A DNA stretch of 64,000 nt. It comes from Cellulomonas chitinilytica. Lineage in GTDB: Bacteria > Actinomycetota > Actinomycetes > Actinomycetales > Cellulomonadaceae. Under the pieces are notes generated by a model. The model ran no database searches and was not told the DNA's origin. It saw only the letters and a list, made by a program, of their open reading frames with translations. The DNA is taken from positions 310,001-374,000 of the forward strand of contig NZ_BONK01000004.1 of the NCBI RefSeq assembly GCF_016862675.1. Direction: 5' to 3'. Positions 43,349-51,588 of the stretch are shown one piece after another; the stretch's first letter is position 1; each line of letters begins with the position of its first letter. The position numbers and the translations under genes are program-made.

Positions 43349-44323
43349 GTGACGACGACCGTAGGGACGACCGAGCAGACGGGCCTGCAGGCAGACGCAG
43401 AGGCTTCGGCCCTGCCGTTCCGCATGTTCTCCGTGCAGGTCGCCGGCGTGCAGCAGCTCTGCCCCAGCGTGCTCCGCCTGACCTTCACGGGCGACGACCT
43501 CGACCGGTTCGCCGACAACGGCTTCGACCAGCGCATCAAGTTCTTCCTGCCGCTCGACTGCGGCTACGAGGGGCTGCTCGACCTGTCCGCGAGCGACGAC
43601 TGGTACGGCCGCTGGCGTGGCCTGCCCGACGAGCGGCGCCACCCGATCCGCACGTACACGGCCCGCGGCGTGCGCCCATCGCGCCGGGAGGTCGACGTGG
43701 ACGTCGTCCTGCACGGCGACCTCGGCCCCGCCTCCCGGTGGGCGATGTCGGCGGCGCCCGGCGACGAGCTCGTCATCCTCGGCCCCAACGCCGACGCGGT
43801 CGGCCCGCACGGCGGCGTCGACTTCGTCCCGCCCGCCCGCACCGACCGCCTGCTCATCGCCGGCGACGAGACCGCGCTGCCCGCCATCGCCGGCATCCTC
43901 GAGCGGCTCCCCGCCGACGCCCGCGGCGAGGCCCTCATCGAGATGCCCAGCTCGGACGACCGGCTCGACCTCGTCGCGCCCGCCGGGGTCACCGTCCGCT
44001 GGTACGGCCGCGACGGCCGCGCCCACGGGTCGCTCCTCGTCCCCGCCGTGCAGGCCGCCGCCGCCCGGATGCTGCCCGGCCAGGCGCCCGCGCCGGACGT
44101 CGACCTGGAGGACGTCGACATCGACGCCGGGCTGCTGTGGGAGGTGCCGGTCGACGCGTCCGGCGCGCCGCTGCGGTCCGAGGCCGCCATGTACGCGTGG
44201 CTCGCGGGGGAGGCCGCCGTCATCAAGACGCTGCGGCGCCACCTCGTCAGCGAGTGCGGCGTGGACCGGAAGGCCGTCGCGTTCATGGGGTACTGGCGCG
44301 AAGGGCGCGCCGAGCCGAACTGA
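43349..44323 (+). CDS. Siderophore-interacting protein (FAD-binding ferric-siderophore reductase, ViuB-like)
   Basis: 324 residues. An N-terminal flavin-binding barrel holds [21 protein letters not shown] and the FAD motif RTYTARG (R-x-Y-T/S). The NAD(P)H-binding lobe has [21 protein letters not shown], and the C-terminus ends [13 protein letters not shown]. It reduces Fe(III)-siderophores in the cytoplasm to release iron. I chose the GTG at 43349 because the in-frame ATG at 43337 lies inside the -10 hexamer. Iron box upstream; partner of the importer at 38.8-42.9 kb. Confidence 0.93.
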   Translation: MTTTVGTTEQTGLQADAEASALPFRMFSVQVAGVQQLCPSVLRLTFTGDDLDRFADNGFDQRIKFFLPLDCGYEGLLDLSASDDWYGRWRGLPDERRHPIRTYTARGVRPSRREVDVDVVLHGDLGPASRWAMSAAPGDELVILGPNADAVGPHGGVDFVPPARTDRLLIAGDETALPAIAGILERLPADARGEALIEMPSSDDRLDLVAPAGVTVRWYGRDGRAHGSLLVPAVQAAAARMLPGQAPAPDVDLEDVDIDAGLLWEVPVDASGAPLRSEAAMYAWLAGEAAVIKTLRRHLVSECGVDRKAVAFMGYWREGRAEPN

Positions 44324-44343
44324 GCCCGGGATCCGTGCTCCTC

Positions 44344-44366
44344 GGAGCAGGAGCAGGAGCAGGAGC
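44344..44366. repeat. Short GGAGCA hexamer repeat
   Basis: Three full GGAGCA units plus a partial one lie in the gap between two convergent genes. Too short to be more than a simple-sequence tract. Confidence 0.5.
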
Positions 44367-44375
44367 CGGTGCGGG

Positions 44376-44705
44376 TCAGGCGTACATCGACTCGATCCCG
44401 GCGCTGTGATCCTTCTCGATGTAGAGGATCGAACCGACGCACGCCGATCCGTCGATGTCCACGTCGGGGTGGCCCTCGGCAGTGACGTGCACCGCCGTGC
44501 CCAGGCACTCGGGCATTCGCACGACCTCGCGGTGACCGGGCTCGACGGTCACCTCCGTGAGGCCGTCCACGAACGTCACCGTGACGGCCGTATCGCTTTT
44601 GTTGACGATCGCGAAGCCGTCCCGGCTGCGGTCGGCGCAGGCCCCGAGGGTCAACGCGACGGCGACCGCGAGAGCGGAGGCGACCGTGCCGCGTGCTCGT
44701 GTCAT
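44376..44705 (-). CDS. Small lipoprotein of unknown function
   Basis: 109 residues. The lipoprotein signal ends in LGAC (about residue 24). The mature part is a short beta-rich domain (GFAIVNKSDTAVTVTFVDGL, EVTVEPGHREVVRMPE) with two Cys (PECLG, GSACVG) likely to form a disulfide. I do not recognise the family. The ATG at 44703-44705 follows a GGAGGG ribosome site. Confidence 0.7.
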   Translation of the reverse strand: MTRARGTVASALAVAVALTLGACADRSRDGFAIVNKSDTAVTVTFVDGLTEVTVEPGHREVVRMPECLGTAVHVTAEGHPDVDIDGSACVGSILYIEKDHSAGIESMYA

Positions 44706-44818
44706 GACGGCCCTCCAGAGACGGGAAGGCAAGTGTGCCGAGGGGTCGTGCGTCATGGGGCCGGTTTCCACCGGGTGATGGTGGTCGTCGGCGGGCTCCG
44801 ACGGCCGTGCATCTGGAC

Positions 44819-44890
44819 GGATGCATTTCCACGCTGAGTGCGAACGAATCCACTAGGATTCATTGCCATGATCGGTGCAGATGAATCTCC
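44819..44890 (+). promoter_or_regulatory. HipB-type operator repeats and -10 element
   Basis: GGATGCATTTCC (44819-44830) and GGATTCATTGCC (44856-44867) match at 9 of 12 bases and are 37 bp apart. A related AGATGAATCTCC follows inside the gene. GAATCC-ACTA-GGATTC (44846-44861) is a dyad over the -10 hexamer TAGGAT (44854-44859), 8 nt before the ATG. This fits autorepression by the HipB-like protein. Confidence 0.55.
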
Positions 44891-45140
44891 ACGGATGCGG
44901 TGGTATCGGGCCCGGACCAAGTTGGCGTTGGGCAGCGCGCTGCAGTCGATCCGTCGCAACGCGCACGACACGCAGGACGACGCCGCAGCCAAGTTCCACT
45001 CGTCCCGTCCGCACCTGTCCCGGATCGAACGTGGCACCACGCCTCAGCTCGACACGCTCATGGACTACATGGACGGCTACGGCTACGAGATCGTGCTGGT
45101 CCCTCGCGGCTCCACCGTGACCGTCGAGCCGCCGCGATGA
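44868..45140 (+). CDS. hipB: HipB-like helix-turn-helix antitoxin
   Basis: 90 residues with an Xre-type HTH: LGSALQSIRRNAHDTQDDAAAKFHSSRPHLSRIERGTTPQLDTLMDYMDGYGYEIVLV in outline, ending with a short strand and tail as in HipB. It should bind its own promoter and neutralise the HipA kinase. An ATG at 44868 fits a leaderless transcript; an ATG at 44895 is possible. Its TGA overlaps the hipA ATG as ATGA. Confidence 0.88.
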   Translation: MIGADESPRMRWYRARTKLALGSALQSIRRNAHDTQDDAAAKFHSSRPHLSRIERGTTPQLDTLMDYMDGYGYEIVLVPRGSTVTVEPPR

Positions 45141-46354
45141 GCACGCTCTCCGTGTGGCTGCATGGCGAGCACCTCGCCCAGCTCGAGCAGCTGCGCACCA
45201 GCCGGCTTCGCCTGAGGTTCACCGACGCCGCGCTCGACCGGTGGGGTGTCGGTGCGCGCCCGCTGTCGCTGTCGCTGCCGCTCACGGAGAGGCGCGTCCA
45301 GGGGGATGCTCTGGAACGGTTCTGCGACAACCTCCTGCCCGAGGGCGGGGTGCGCGCCGTTCTCGAACGCGAGAACGACATCCGCCCCGGTGACACGTTC
45401 GCGCTGCTGTCCCGCATCGGACGTGAGTGCGCAGGCGCGATCCAGTTCACGACGGACGAGGCGCCTGCCGGTGCCGGCAGGGTCACGCCACTGACCAGCG
45501 ACGAGGTCGACGTGCTCGTCAGGGACCTGCCGACGCATCACGTCCCGGACGGGCTCGCAGTCTCCGCGTCGCTCGGTGGTGTGCAGGACAAGGTGCTGCT
45601 CACCCGGACGGCCGACGGATGGGCGTGGCCGGCCGACGGTGCGATGTCGAGCCACCTGGTCAAGCCTCAGCCGCAGTCCCCGCAGGCACCGATCCCGGAC
45701 ATCATCCGGTACGAGCACTGGGCCCTGCAGGTGGCTGCCGCCGCGGGACTACGGGCCGCACGCTCGGAGCTGGAGTGGTTCGGTGACCGGCAGGCGCTCG
45801 TGGTCGAACGATTCGACCGGCACGGGGGCCGCCGCATCCACCAGGAGGACTTCACGCAGTCCCTCGCGCTCGCGTCCCGGGACAAGCACGAGTCCTCCGT
45901 CGGCGAACGACGACTGGCAGCCCTGGCGACGCGCGCGGCCGCCGAAGCGGCCGACCCGCAGCAGCTCCTGACCGAGCTGCTCGCGCAGGTGACGTTCAAC
46001 GCCGCCATCGGCAACGGGGACGCGCACTCGAAGAACTACAGCATCCAGATCAGCCGGGCCGCGACGGTCTCGATGTCGCCGCTGTACGACGTCGCACCCG
46101 TGTTCCTGGTGGCCCCCACGTACCGGCACGCCGGGCATGCCGTGAACGAGCAGGTGTACCTGCCGTACATCACGACGGAGCACCTGGTCGCCGAGGCGTG
46201 CGAGTGGGGGCTCGGGGCGGACGTTGCGGCGGTCGTCGTCCGTCAGACGCTCCTGGCGATCGCCGAAGCCGTCGAAAATCTGGGGGAGCCTGCGGACACG
46301 CCGGTCGCGGTCGGCAGGGCCGTGCTCGGTCGGGTGAGGGCCTTGGCGGGGTGA
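45137..46354 (+). CDS. hipA: HipA-like Ser/Thr kinase toxin
   Basis: 405 residues. The N-terminal subdomain includes PLSLSLPL and FCDNLLPEGGVR. The kinase core has the Gly-rich loop SASLGGVQDKVLL, the ATP-contacting LVKPQ, ERFDR, the catalytic loop GNGDAHSKNYSI (Asp/His/Asn) and a DFG-equivalent YDVAPVF. All key residues are present, so it should be active. HipA kinases phosphorylate glutamyl-tRNA synthetase or other tRNA synthetases and induce dormancy; the target here is unknown. Translationally coupled to hipB. Confidence 0.92.
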   Translation: MSTLSVWLHGEHLAQLEQLRTSRLRLRFTDAALDRWGVGARPLSLSLPLTERRVQGDALERFCDNLLPEGGVRAVLERENDIRPGDTFALLSRIGRECAGAIQFTTDEAPAGAGRVTPLTSDEVDVLVRDLPTHHVPDGLAVSASLGGVQDKVLLTRTADGWAWPADGAMSSHLVKPQPQSPQAPIPDIIRYEHWALQVAAAAGLRAARSELEWFGDRQALVVERFDRHGGRRIHQEDFTQSLALASRDKHESSVGERRLAALATRAAAEAADPQQLLTELLAQVTFNAAIGNGDAHSKNYSIQISRAATVSMSPLYDVAPVFLVAPTYRHAGHAVNEQVYLPYITTEHLVAEACEWGLGADVAAVVVRQTLLAIAEAVENLGEPADTPVAVGRAVLGRVRALAG

Positions 46355-46361
46355 GCGCGTG

Positions 46362-46445
46362 TCAGTGCACGGCGGCGAGCAGGACGCCCACGCCGACGAA
46401 CAGGCATCCGAGCACCCGGTCGAGCGTCCGCACGACGACGCCGGA
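46362..46445 (-). pseudogene. C-terminal remnant of a second LysE-family exporter gene
   Basis: Minus-strand translation gives 27 residues ending RTLDRVLGCLFVGVGVLLAAVH and a stop. They align with the last residues of the intact LysE protein (RTLNRVFGCLFVGVG then LLVTVH). The remnant is in the same orientation, 250 bp from its intact counterpart, and lacks everything upstream. It looks like a scar of duplication followed by deletion or replacement. Confidence 0.75.
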
Positions 46446-46447
46446 TC

Positions 46448-46594
46448 GACACCTCATCTGATCCGGAACGTGCCCCCGGGACCCCGACGTTCGTCGTCCC
46501 GACGGAGGACGGCATCCCGGTGACCGGGCGGACGGGCGAGCAGGGTGACGACTGCGTCGTCGCCGCCCGGCTGGCGCAGCCGCCGGGCGGCTGA
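46448..46594 (+). pseudogene. Possible orphan 3' gene fragment
   Basis: An open plus-strand frame without a start codon reads ...GTPTFVVPTEDGIPVTG.. and ..DDCVVAARLAQPPGG then stop. Codon choice is coding-like. It lies between the LysE remnant and the intact lysE gene, and may be the end of a gene whose beginning was lost in the same event. I cannot name a family. Confidence 0.35.
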
Positions 46595-46611
46595 CCCGAC
46601 CCAGGGCCTGG

Positions 46612-47229
46612 TCAGTGCACGGTCACGAGCAGGATGCCGACGCCGACGAACAGGCACCCGAACACCCGGTTGAGCGTCCGTCGTCCCGACTCGGTCGAGG
46701 TGAGCCGGACGAGCCCGCGCGCGGCGCTCGCGAACAGGAACCACATCACGAGGACGTCGACCACGACGACGGTGGCCCCGACGACGGCGTACTGCGGCAC
46801 CAACGGCCGGTCGAGCCGCACGAACTGCGGCAGGAACGCGAGGAAGAAGACGATCGCCTTCGGGTTGGTGAGGTTCACGAGCAGCCCGCGGCGGAGCATC
46901 GACCACGCGGGCTCGCGGACCTCCTGGGCGACGGCGCCGACGGCGGTGCTCGCCCGGAACTGACGGATGCCGAGGTAGACGAGGTAGCCGGCGCCGACGT
47001 AGCGGATCGCGTCGAACGCGACCTGCGAGCGGCTGACCAGGGCCCCCACGCCGGCGGCGACGATCGCGATGTGCACCACGAGCGCGAGCTGCTGCCCGAG
47101 GATCCCCCAGATCGACCGCGCCCACCCCGAGCCGAGCGAGTTCGACATCGTGTTGACCGCGCCCGCGCCGGGCGTGCAGGAGATGACGACGCACGCGCCC
47201 ACCAGGGCGAGCCAGAGGGACACGCTCAC
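46612..47229 (-). CDS. LysE/RhtB-family exporter
   Basis: A 205-residue six-helix amino-acid or metabolite exporter: LALVGACVVISCTPGAGAVNTMSNSLGSG (family N-terminal Pro-Gly motif), RYVGAGYLVYLGIRQFR and LLVNLTNPKAIVFFLAFLPQF (conserved NPK). It exports an amino acid or similar compound. The GTG at 47227-47229 has no strong ribosome site. A broken duplicate of its 3' end lies at 46362-46445. Confidence 0.92.
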   Translation of the reverse strand: MSVSLWLALVGACVVISCTPGAGAVNTMSNSLGSGWARSIWGILGQQLALVVHIAIVAAGVGALVSRSQVAFDAIRYVGAGYLVYLGIRQFRASTAVGAVAQEVREPAWSMLRRGLLVNLTNPKAIVFFLAFLPQFVRLDRPLVPQYAVVGATVVVVDVLVMWFLFASAARGLVRLTSTESGRRTLNRVFGCLFVGVGILLVTVH

Positions 47230-47381
47230 GCGCGGGGCACCGGGACGGTCACGGGCTGCATCATGCATCGCCGCCGGGCTCCGGGCGGAATCGGACGGCG
47301 CGCTGCTGCAACCGGGCGACGTGGCCCGACGTCGTGGCGTCGTCGCTCCAGCCGCCCGGGAACTGTGCCGATGCTGTGCAC

Positions 47382-48191
47382 ATGCTGAGAGCCTCCGCCC
47401 CGACGCGCCGCCTCCTGGTGGGCGCCACGACCGCGGTCGTCGCCCTGCTCGCCCTGAGCGGCTGCTACCGCATCGAGATGGCCGTGACGATCCAGGACGA
47501 CGACACGGTCGACGGGACGGCGATCATCGCGATCGACAAGAGCGTGCTGGGCCTGACGGGCGGCACGATCGACGACGTCATCCCCGACGACACCCTGAGC
47601 GGCGAGGGGACCGTCGAGCCGTTCACGGACGGCGACCTCGTCGGGAAGAAGTTCACGTTCGAGAACACGCCGATCAGCACGTTCAGCAAGGAGCAGAGCG
47701 ACGACGCGGACGAGCTGACGATCGAGCACGTCGGCGACACGTACGTCGTCGACGGCACCCTCGACATGACCTCCGGTGACGAGACGGACGACGCGGGCGC
47801 CCCGGCGCTCACCGGTGGGACGGTGAAGTTCACGTTCACGTTCCCCGGCGAGGTCGTCGAGGCGAACGGTGAGATCGACTCCGAGACGCACAGCGTCACC
47901 TGGGCTCCGACGGACCTGTCGACGCCGGTCGTGATGCACGCCGTCGGCAAGGACAAGGCAGGCTGGGCGCTGGCTCCGTGGATGCTGTTCGGCGGCGGCG
48001 GCCTCGGTCTGCTGGTCGTCCTCGGGGTCGTCCTGCTGGTCGTCCTGCGTTCGCGCCGGAGCGCCGAGGCGGTCGTCGGCCCGGTGTTCTCGTACTACCC
48101 CGGGACGGCGGCTCCCGTGGCGGGCGCATACCCGCCCCCGGCGCAGGCGGCCCCTCCCACGGTGACCTCCTGGGGGCCGCCGCAGCACTAG
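47382..48191 (+). CDS. LppM-like lipoprotein (DUF3153)
   Basis: 269 residues. The lipobox is LSGC (about residue 28). A DUF3153 beta-rich domain follows (YRIEMAVTIQDDDTVDGTAIIAIDK, GKKFTFENTPISTF), then a C-terminal membrane helix (LFGGGGLGLLVVLGVVLLVVL) and a Pro-rich cytoplasmic tail. Mycobacterial LppM is a surface lipoprotein affecting host trafficking; the role in environmental actinobacteria is unknown. A weak GATGCT hexamer lies 6 nt before the ATG. Confidence 0.85.
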   Translation: MLRASAPTRRLLVGATTAVVALLALSGCYRIEMAVTIQDDDTVDGTAIIAIDKSVLGLTGGTIDDVIPDDTLSGEGTVEPFTDGDLVGKKFTFENTPISTFSKEQSDDADELTIEHVGDTYVVDGTLDMTSGDETDDAGAPALTGGTVKFTFTFPGEVVEANGEIDSETHSVTWAPTDLSTPVVMHAVGKDKAGWALAPWMLFGGGGLGLLVVLGVVLLVVLRSRRSAEAVVGPVFSYYPGTAAPVAGAYPPPAQAAPPTVTSWGPPQH

Positions 48192-48209
48192 TGCCGTCGA
48201 CCACGACCG

Positions 48210-49373
48210 TCAGGTTCCGGCGTTCGCCCCGAGCAGCTCGGTGAGCGGCCCGGGGGCCAGCACGGTGTCGATGGCGATCAGCGCGAGCCCGGTCACGCCG
48301 GCGAGCTCGCCGAGCTCGGAGCGGAAGATCTGCAGGTCGCGCGTGGCCAGGGGGAGGGTCTGCTGGTAGACGCGCTCGCGGATGCCGGACATCAGCACCT
48401 CGCCGCACTCGGCGAGCTGGCCGGACAGGGCGACGAGCCGGGGGTTGAGGATGCTGACGAGGCCGGCGACGGCCTCGCCGATGGAGCGACCGGCGGCGCG
48501 GACCAGGCGGACGGCCTCCATGTCGCCCTGTGCGACGAGCGCGGCGACGTCCGACGTGCGGCGGACGTCCCGGCCGAGGTCGGAGAGCTGCTTCACGAGC
48601 GCCCAGCCCGCGGCGTACGTCTCGAGGCAGTCGAGGTTGCCGCACCGGCACGTGCGCGGCTCGGGGTCGGTGTGGCCGGCGCGGGTGTGGCCGATGTCGC
48701 CGGCGGCACCCTTGTCGCCCCGGATGATCTGGCCGTTGAGCACGAGCCCGGCGCCGATCCCGGTGCCGAGCTTGAGGGCGACGAGGTTGGGCTGGCCGGT
48801 GAGCCGGGACTCGGCGACGGCACGGGCGTTGACGTCGTTCTCGACGACGACGGGCCCGCGGTAGCGGCTGCTGAACGCGGCGGCGATGTCGTAGCCGTCC
48901 CAGCCGGTCATGATCGGCGGGTTGACGACCCGGTGGGCGTCGAACTCGACGGGTCCGGGGACGCCGACGGCGACGGCCCACACCTCGTCGGGCCGCGCGA
49001 GCGAGTCGAACCCCTCCTGGACCATGCCGAGGACGGTCTCGGGTCCTGACCAGACCTCGACGTCGCGGGACAGGTGGTCGAGCGGCCGTCCGGCGAGGTC
49101 GCAGACGGCGAGCGTGAAGCCCATCGCGCCGATGTCGGCGGTGAGCACCTTGGCGCGTCCGGCGTTGAAGTCGAACAGCGTGGACGGGCGGCCGCCGCTG
49201 GACTCGGCACCGCCGGCCTCACGGATGAGGTCGGCGCGCTCGAGGGCCGCGAGCCGCTGGTTGACGGTCGACCGGGACAGCCCGGTGCGCTCGATGACGT
49301 CGATCCGGCTGAGTGCACCCTCCGACCGGAAGAGGTCGAGGAGGTCCCCTGTGTGCCCTGCTGCCTGCGCCAA
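48210..49373 (-). CDS. ROK-family transcriptional repressor (NagC/XylR type)
   Basis: 387 residues. The N-terminal winged helix-turn-helix (ALSRIDVIERTGLSRSTVNQRLAALERADLI) is followed by the ROK sugar-binding core with VLTADIGAMGFTLAVCDLAG, VVVENDVNARAVAE, and the zinc motif GH...CRCGNLDCLET. It should bind a sugar and release the divergent transport operon. The start is TTG (49371-49373), strongly supported by GAAGGAGA 6 nt upstream. Confidence 0.92.
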   Translation of the reverse strand: MAQAAGHTGDLLDLFRSEGALSRIDVIERTGLSRSTVNQRLAALERADLIREAGGAESSGGRPSTLFDFNAGRAKVLTADIGAMGFTLAVCDLAGRPLDHLSRDVEVWSGPETVLGMVQEGFDSLARPDEVWAVAVGVPGPVEFDAHRVVNPPIMTGWDGYDIAAAFSSRYRGPVVVENDVNARAVAESRLTGQPNLVALKLGTGIGAGLVLNGQIIRGDKGAAGDIGHTRAGHTDPEPRTCRCGNLDCLETYAAGWALVKQLSDLGRDVRRTSDVAALVAQGDMEAVRLVRAAGRSIGEAVAGLVSILNPRLVALSGQLAECGEVLMSGIRERVYQQTLPLATRDLQIFRSELGELAGVTGLALIAIDTVLAPGPLTELLGANAGT

Positions 49374-49419
49374 TGCCGTCTCCTTCGCGTGTGGTTGCCC
49401 AGGTTACATGTAGAACCGT

Positions 49420-49471
49420 CACTTTTGATAGGGACTTTTGGGTTGACGACACACAAAAGTGGATCTAGTTT
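49420..49471 (+). promoter_or_regulatory. Ketose-operon promoter with three ROK half-sites
   Basis: TTGACG (49443-49448), a 17-nt spacer and TAGTTT (49466-49471) make a standard promoter. CACTTTTG (49420-49427), GACTTTTG (49433-49440) and inverted CAAAAGTG (49454-49461) are repeated half-sites. The last lies between -35 and -10, and the first two lie just upstream towards the divergent ROK gene. Likely ROK operator controlling both directions. Confidence 0.75.
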
Positions 49472-49515
49472 CGACAACACAGGCACGTGGTGGTGCCTCT
49501 GACCGAAGGAACGAC

Positions 49516-50574
49516 ATGTCCCACGACTCCAAGCTCAGGACACTGCTCGTCGCGGCGGCAGCCACGACCGCGACGGCCCTCGCACTCGCCGCCTGCAGCG
49601 GCGGCACCTCGGGTGACAGCTCCACCGGCGGGCAGAGCAACGCCGCCGGCGGCGCCGGCACCAAGGTCGCCGCCGTCATCAAGGGCCTCGACAACCCGTT
49701 CTTCCAGGCCATGGAGCAGGGCATCAAGGACACGGCGAGCACCGCCGGCGTCGACGTGTCCATCCAGGCCGCCGCCGACATCGGCGACACGACCGGCCAG
49801 GCCGACAAGCTCTCGGCGCTCGCCGGCCAGGGGTTCGGCTGCTACGTCGTCAACCCGATCTCCGGCACCAACCTCATCCAGGCCCTCGCGCCGATCGCCG
49901 CCGCGGGCACGCCCATCGTCAACATCGACAACCCGCTCGACGCCGACGCCGCGAAGGCCGCGAACGTCGAGCCCGCCACGTACATCGGCACCGACAACAA
50001 GGCTGCCGGCGGCAAGGCCGGCGACTTCGTCACCAGCAAGGTCGACGCCGGCGCCGACGTCGCGATCATCGGCGGCATCGCCGGCGACGTGACCAGCGCG
50101 GCACGCATCGACGGCTTCAAGGCCGCCGTCGGCGACAAGGTCAACGTCGTCCAGGAGGAGGCCGCCGACTGGAAGCGTGACGTCGCGCTCACCAAGGCCA
50201 CCGACATCATCGCCGCGAACCCCGACATCAAGGCCTTCTTCGCCGCGAACGACGACATGGGCCTGGGCATCGTCAAGGCCGTCGAGAACGCGAGCAAGAC
50301 CGGCCAGATCGTGGTGGTCAGCGTCGACGGCAACCAGGACGCGCTGCAGTCCGTGCTCGACGGCGGCCTGTCCGCGACCGTCGCCCAGTACCCGTACGCG
50401 ATCGGGTCGCTCGGCCTGCAGGCCTGCCAGGTCGCCGAGGCCGGCAAGGACCTCCCCGCGAACATCGAGTCGCCGACCGCCCTGGTGACCACCGACAACG
50501 CCCAGAACGCGCTCGACTCCTTCCCGCAGCCCTTCGAGGAGTTCGAGAACCCGCTCACCGCCCTGCTCGGCTGA
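49516..50574 (+). CDS. Sugar ABC transporter substrate-binding lipoprotein (FrcB/RbsB-like)
   Basis: 352 residues. The lipobox is LAAC (about residue 27). A periplasmic-binding-protein type 1 fold follows with KVAAVIKGLDNPFFQAMEQGIKD, GCYVVNPISGTNLIQALAPI, IIGGIAGDVTSAARIDGFKAA, FFAANDDMGLGIVKAVENA and VSVDGNQDALQSVLDGGLSA. It captures a pentose or hexose outside the cell. The ATG has GAAGGA 5 nt upstream. First gene of the operon; the permease follows after 15 bp. Confidence 0.93.
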   Translation: MSHDSKLRTLLVAAAATTATALALAACSGGTSGDSSTGGQSNAAGGAGTKVAAVIKGLDNPFFQAMEQGIKDTASTAGVDVSIQAAADIGDTTGQADKLSALAGQGFGCYVVNPISGTNLIQALAPIAAAGTPIVNIDNPLDADAAKAANVEPATYIGTDNKAAGGKAGDFVTSKVDAGADVAIIGGIAGDVTSAARIDGFKAAVGDKVNVVQEEAADWKRDVALTKATDIIAANPDIKAFFAANDDMGLGIVKAVENASKTGQIVVVSVDGNQDALQSVLDGGLSATVAQYPYAIGSLGLQACQVAEAGKDLPANIESPTALVTTDNAQNALDSFPQPFEEFENPLTALLG

Positions 50575-50589
50575 CCCCGGAGAGACCCC

Positions 50590-51588
50590 GTGAACACCAT
50601 GACCGCGCAGCCAGTCGCTGCGCCCCCCGTCCCCCGCAAGGTCGCCGCCTCGCTCTCGGAGGCCAAGCACCTCAGCTTCTGGGCCGAGAACGCCGCCCCC
50701 GTCGGCCTGATCGTCCTCGTGGTCGTCTTCAGCGTCCTGAGCCCGACGTTCCTCACCGTCGGCAACATCACCGCGATGCTCGTGGCCGCCGCGATCCTCG
50801 TGGTCCTGGCCGTCGCGCAGTCGTTCGTCATCACCACCGGCGGCATCGACCTGTCGATCTCCGCGACCATGACGATCGGCGCCGTCGGGCTCGGCCTGGC
50901 CTACCAGGCGGGCCTGCCGTTCTGGCCGTCGGCGATCATCGCGATCCTCGCCTCGACCGTGATCGGCGTCATCAACGGCCTGCTCATCGCCAAGGGCAAG
51001 GTCACCGACTTCATCGCCACGCTGGGCACGCTCGGCGTCGCGACCGGCGCGGCGCTGATCCTCACCGACGGCAAGCCCATCGCCGTCACGAGCACCGAGC
51101 TGCTGCGCCTGACGACCGGGAAGCTCGGGTTCGTCCCGTACCCGTTCGTCCTCGCCGCGATCGTCGGGGCCGTCGCCTGGTTCGTCATGTTCCGCACCCG
51201 GTACGGCCTGCACGTGCAGGCCGTGGGCGGCAGCGAGGAGGCCGCCGTCGCGAACGGCGTCAAGGCCCCCCGGGTCCGCATCGCCGTCTACGTGTGGGCC
51301 GCCGCGCTCGCCGGGCTCGCGTCCCTGCTCCTGGTCGCACGGATCGGCGCCGCCGAGCCCGCGATCAACACGAACTACCTGCTCAACTCGATCGCCGCCG
51401 TGGTCCTCGGCGGGGTCAGCCTCACCGGCGGCCGCGCCAAGATCGTCGGCCCGATCCTCGGTGCGCTGCTGCTCACCGCCCTGTCGAACGGGCTCACGCT
51501 GCTCGCCGTCTCGCAGTTCTACCAGCCGCTCGCCGTGGGACTCGTCGTCGTCCTCGCGGCCCTTCTGACGAGGTTCCAGAAGCGATGA
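50590..51588 (+). CDS. Sugar ABC transporter permease (FrcC/RbsC-like)
   Basis: A 332-residue membrane permease with about eight to ten helices: LAVAQSFVITTGGIDLSISATMTIG, FIATLGTLGVATGAALILTDGKPI, the EAA-type loop QAVGGSEEAAVANGVKAPRVRI, and NSIAAVVLGGVSLTGGRAKIVGPILGAL. It forms the channel for the binding protein. GTG start with GGAGAG. Its TGA overlaps the ATPase ATG (ATGA). Confidence 0.93.
   Translation: MNTMTAQPVAAPPVPRKVAASLSEAKHLSFWAENAAPVGLIVLVVVFSVLSPTFLTVGNITAMLVAAAILVVLAVAQSFVITTGGIDLSISATMTIGAVGLGLAYQAGLPFWPSAIIAILASTVIGVINGLLIAKGKVTDFIATLGTLGVATGAALILTDGKPIAVTSTELLRLTTGKLGFVPYPFVLAAIVGAVAWFVMFRTRYGLHVQAVGGSEEAAVANGVKAPRVRIAVYVWAAALAGLASLLLVARIGAAEPAINTNYLLNSIAAVVLGGVSLTGGRAKIVGPILGALLLTALSNGLTLLAVSQFYQPLAVGLVVVLAALLTRFQKR

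Noticed and set aside
44344-44366. GGAGCA repeats as a CRISPR-like or regulatory array
   Set aside because: Units are six bases, contiguous and without spacers; only simple-sequence repetition.
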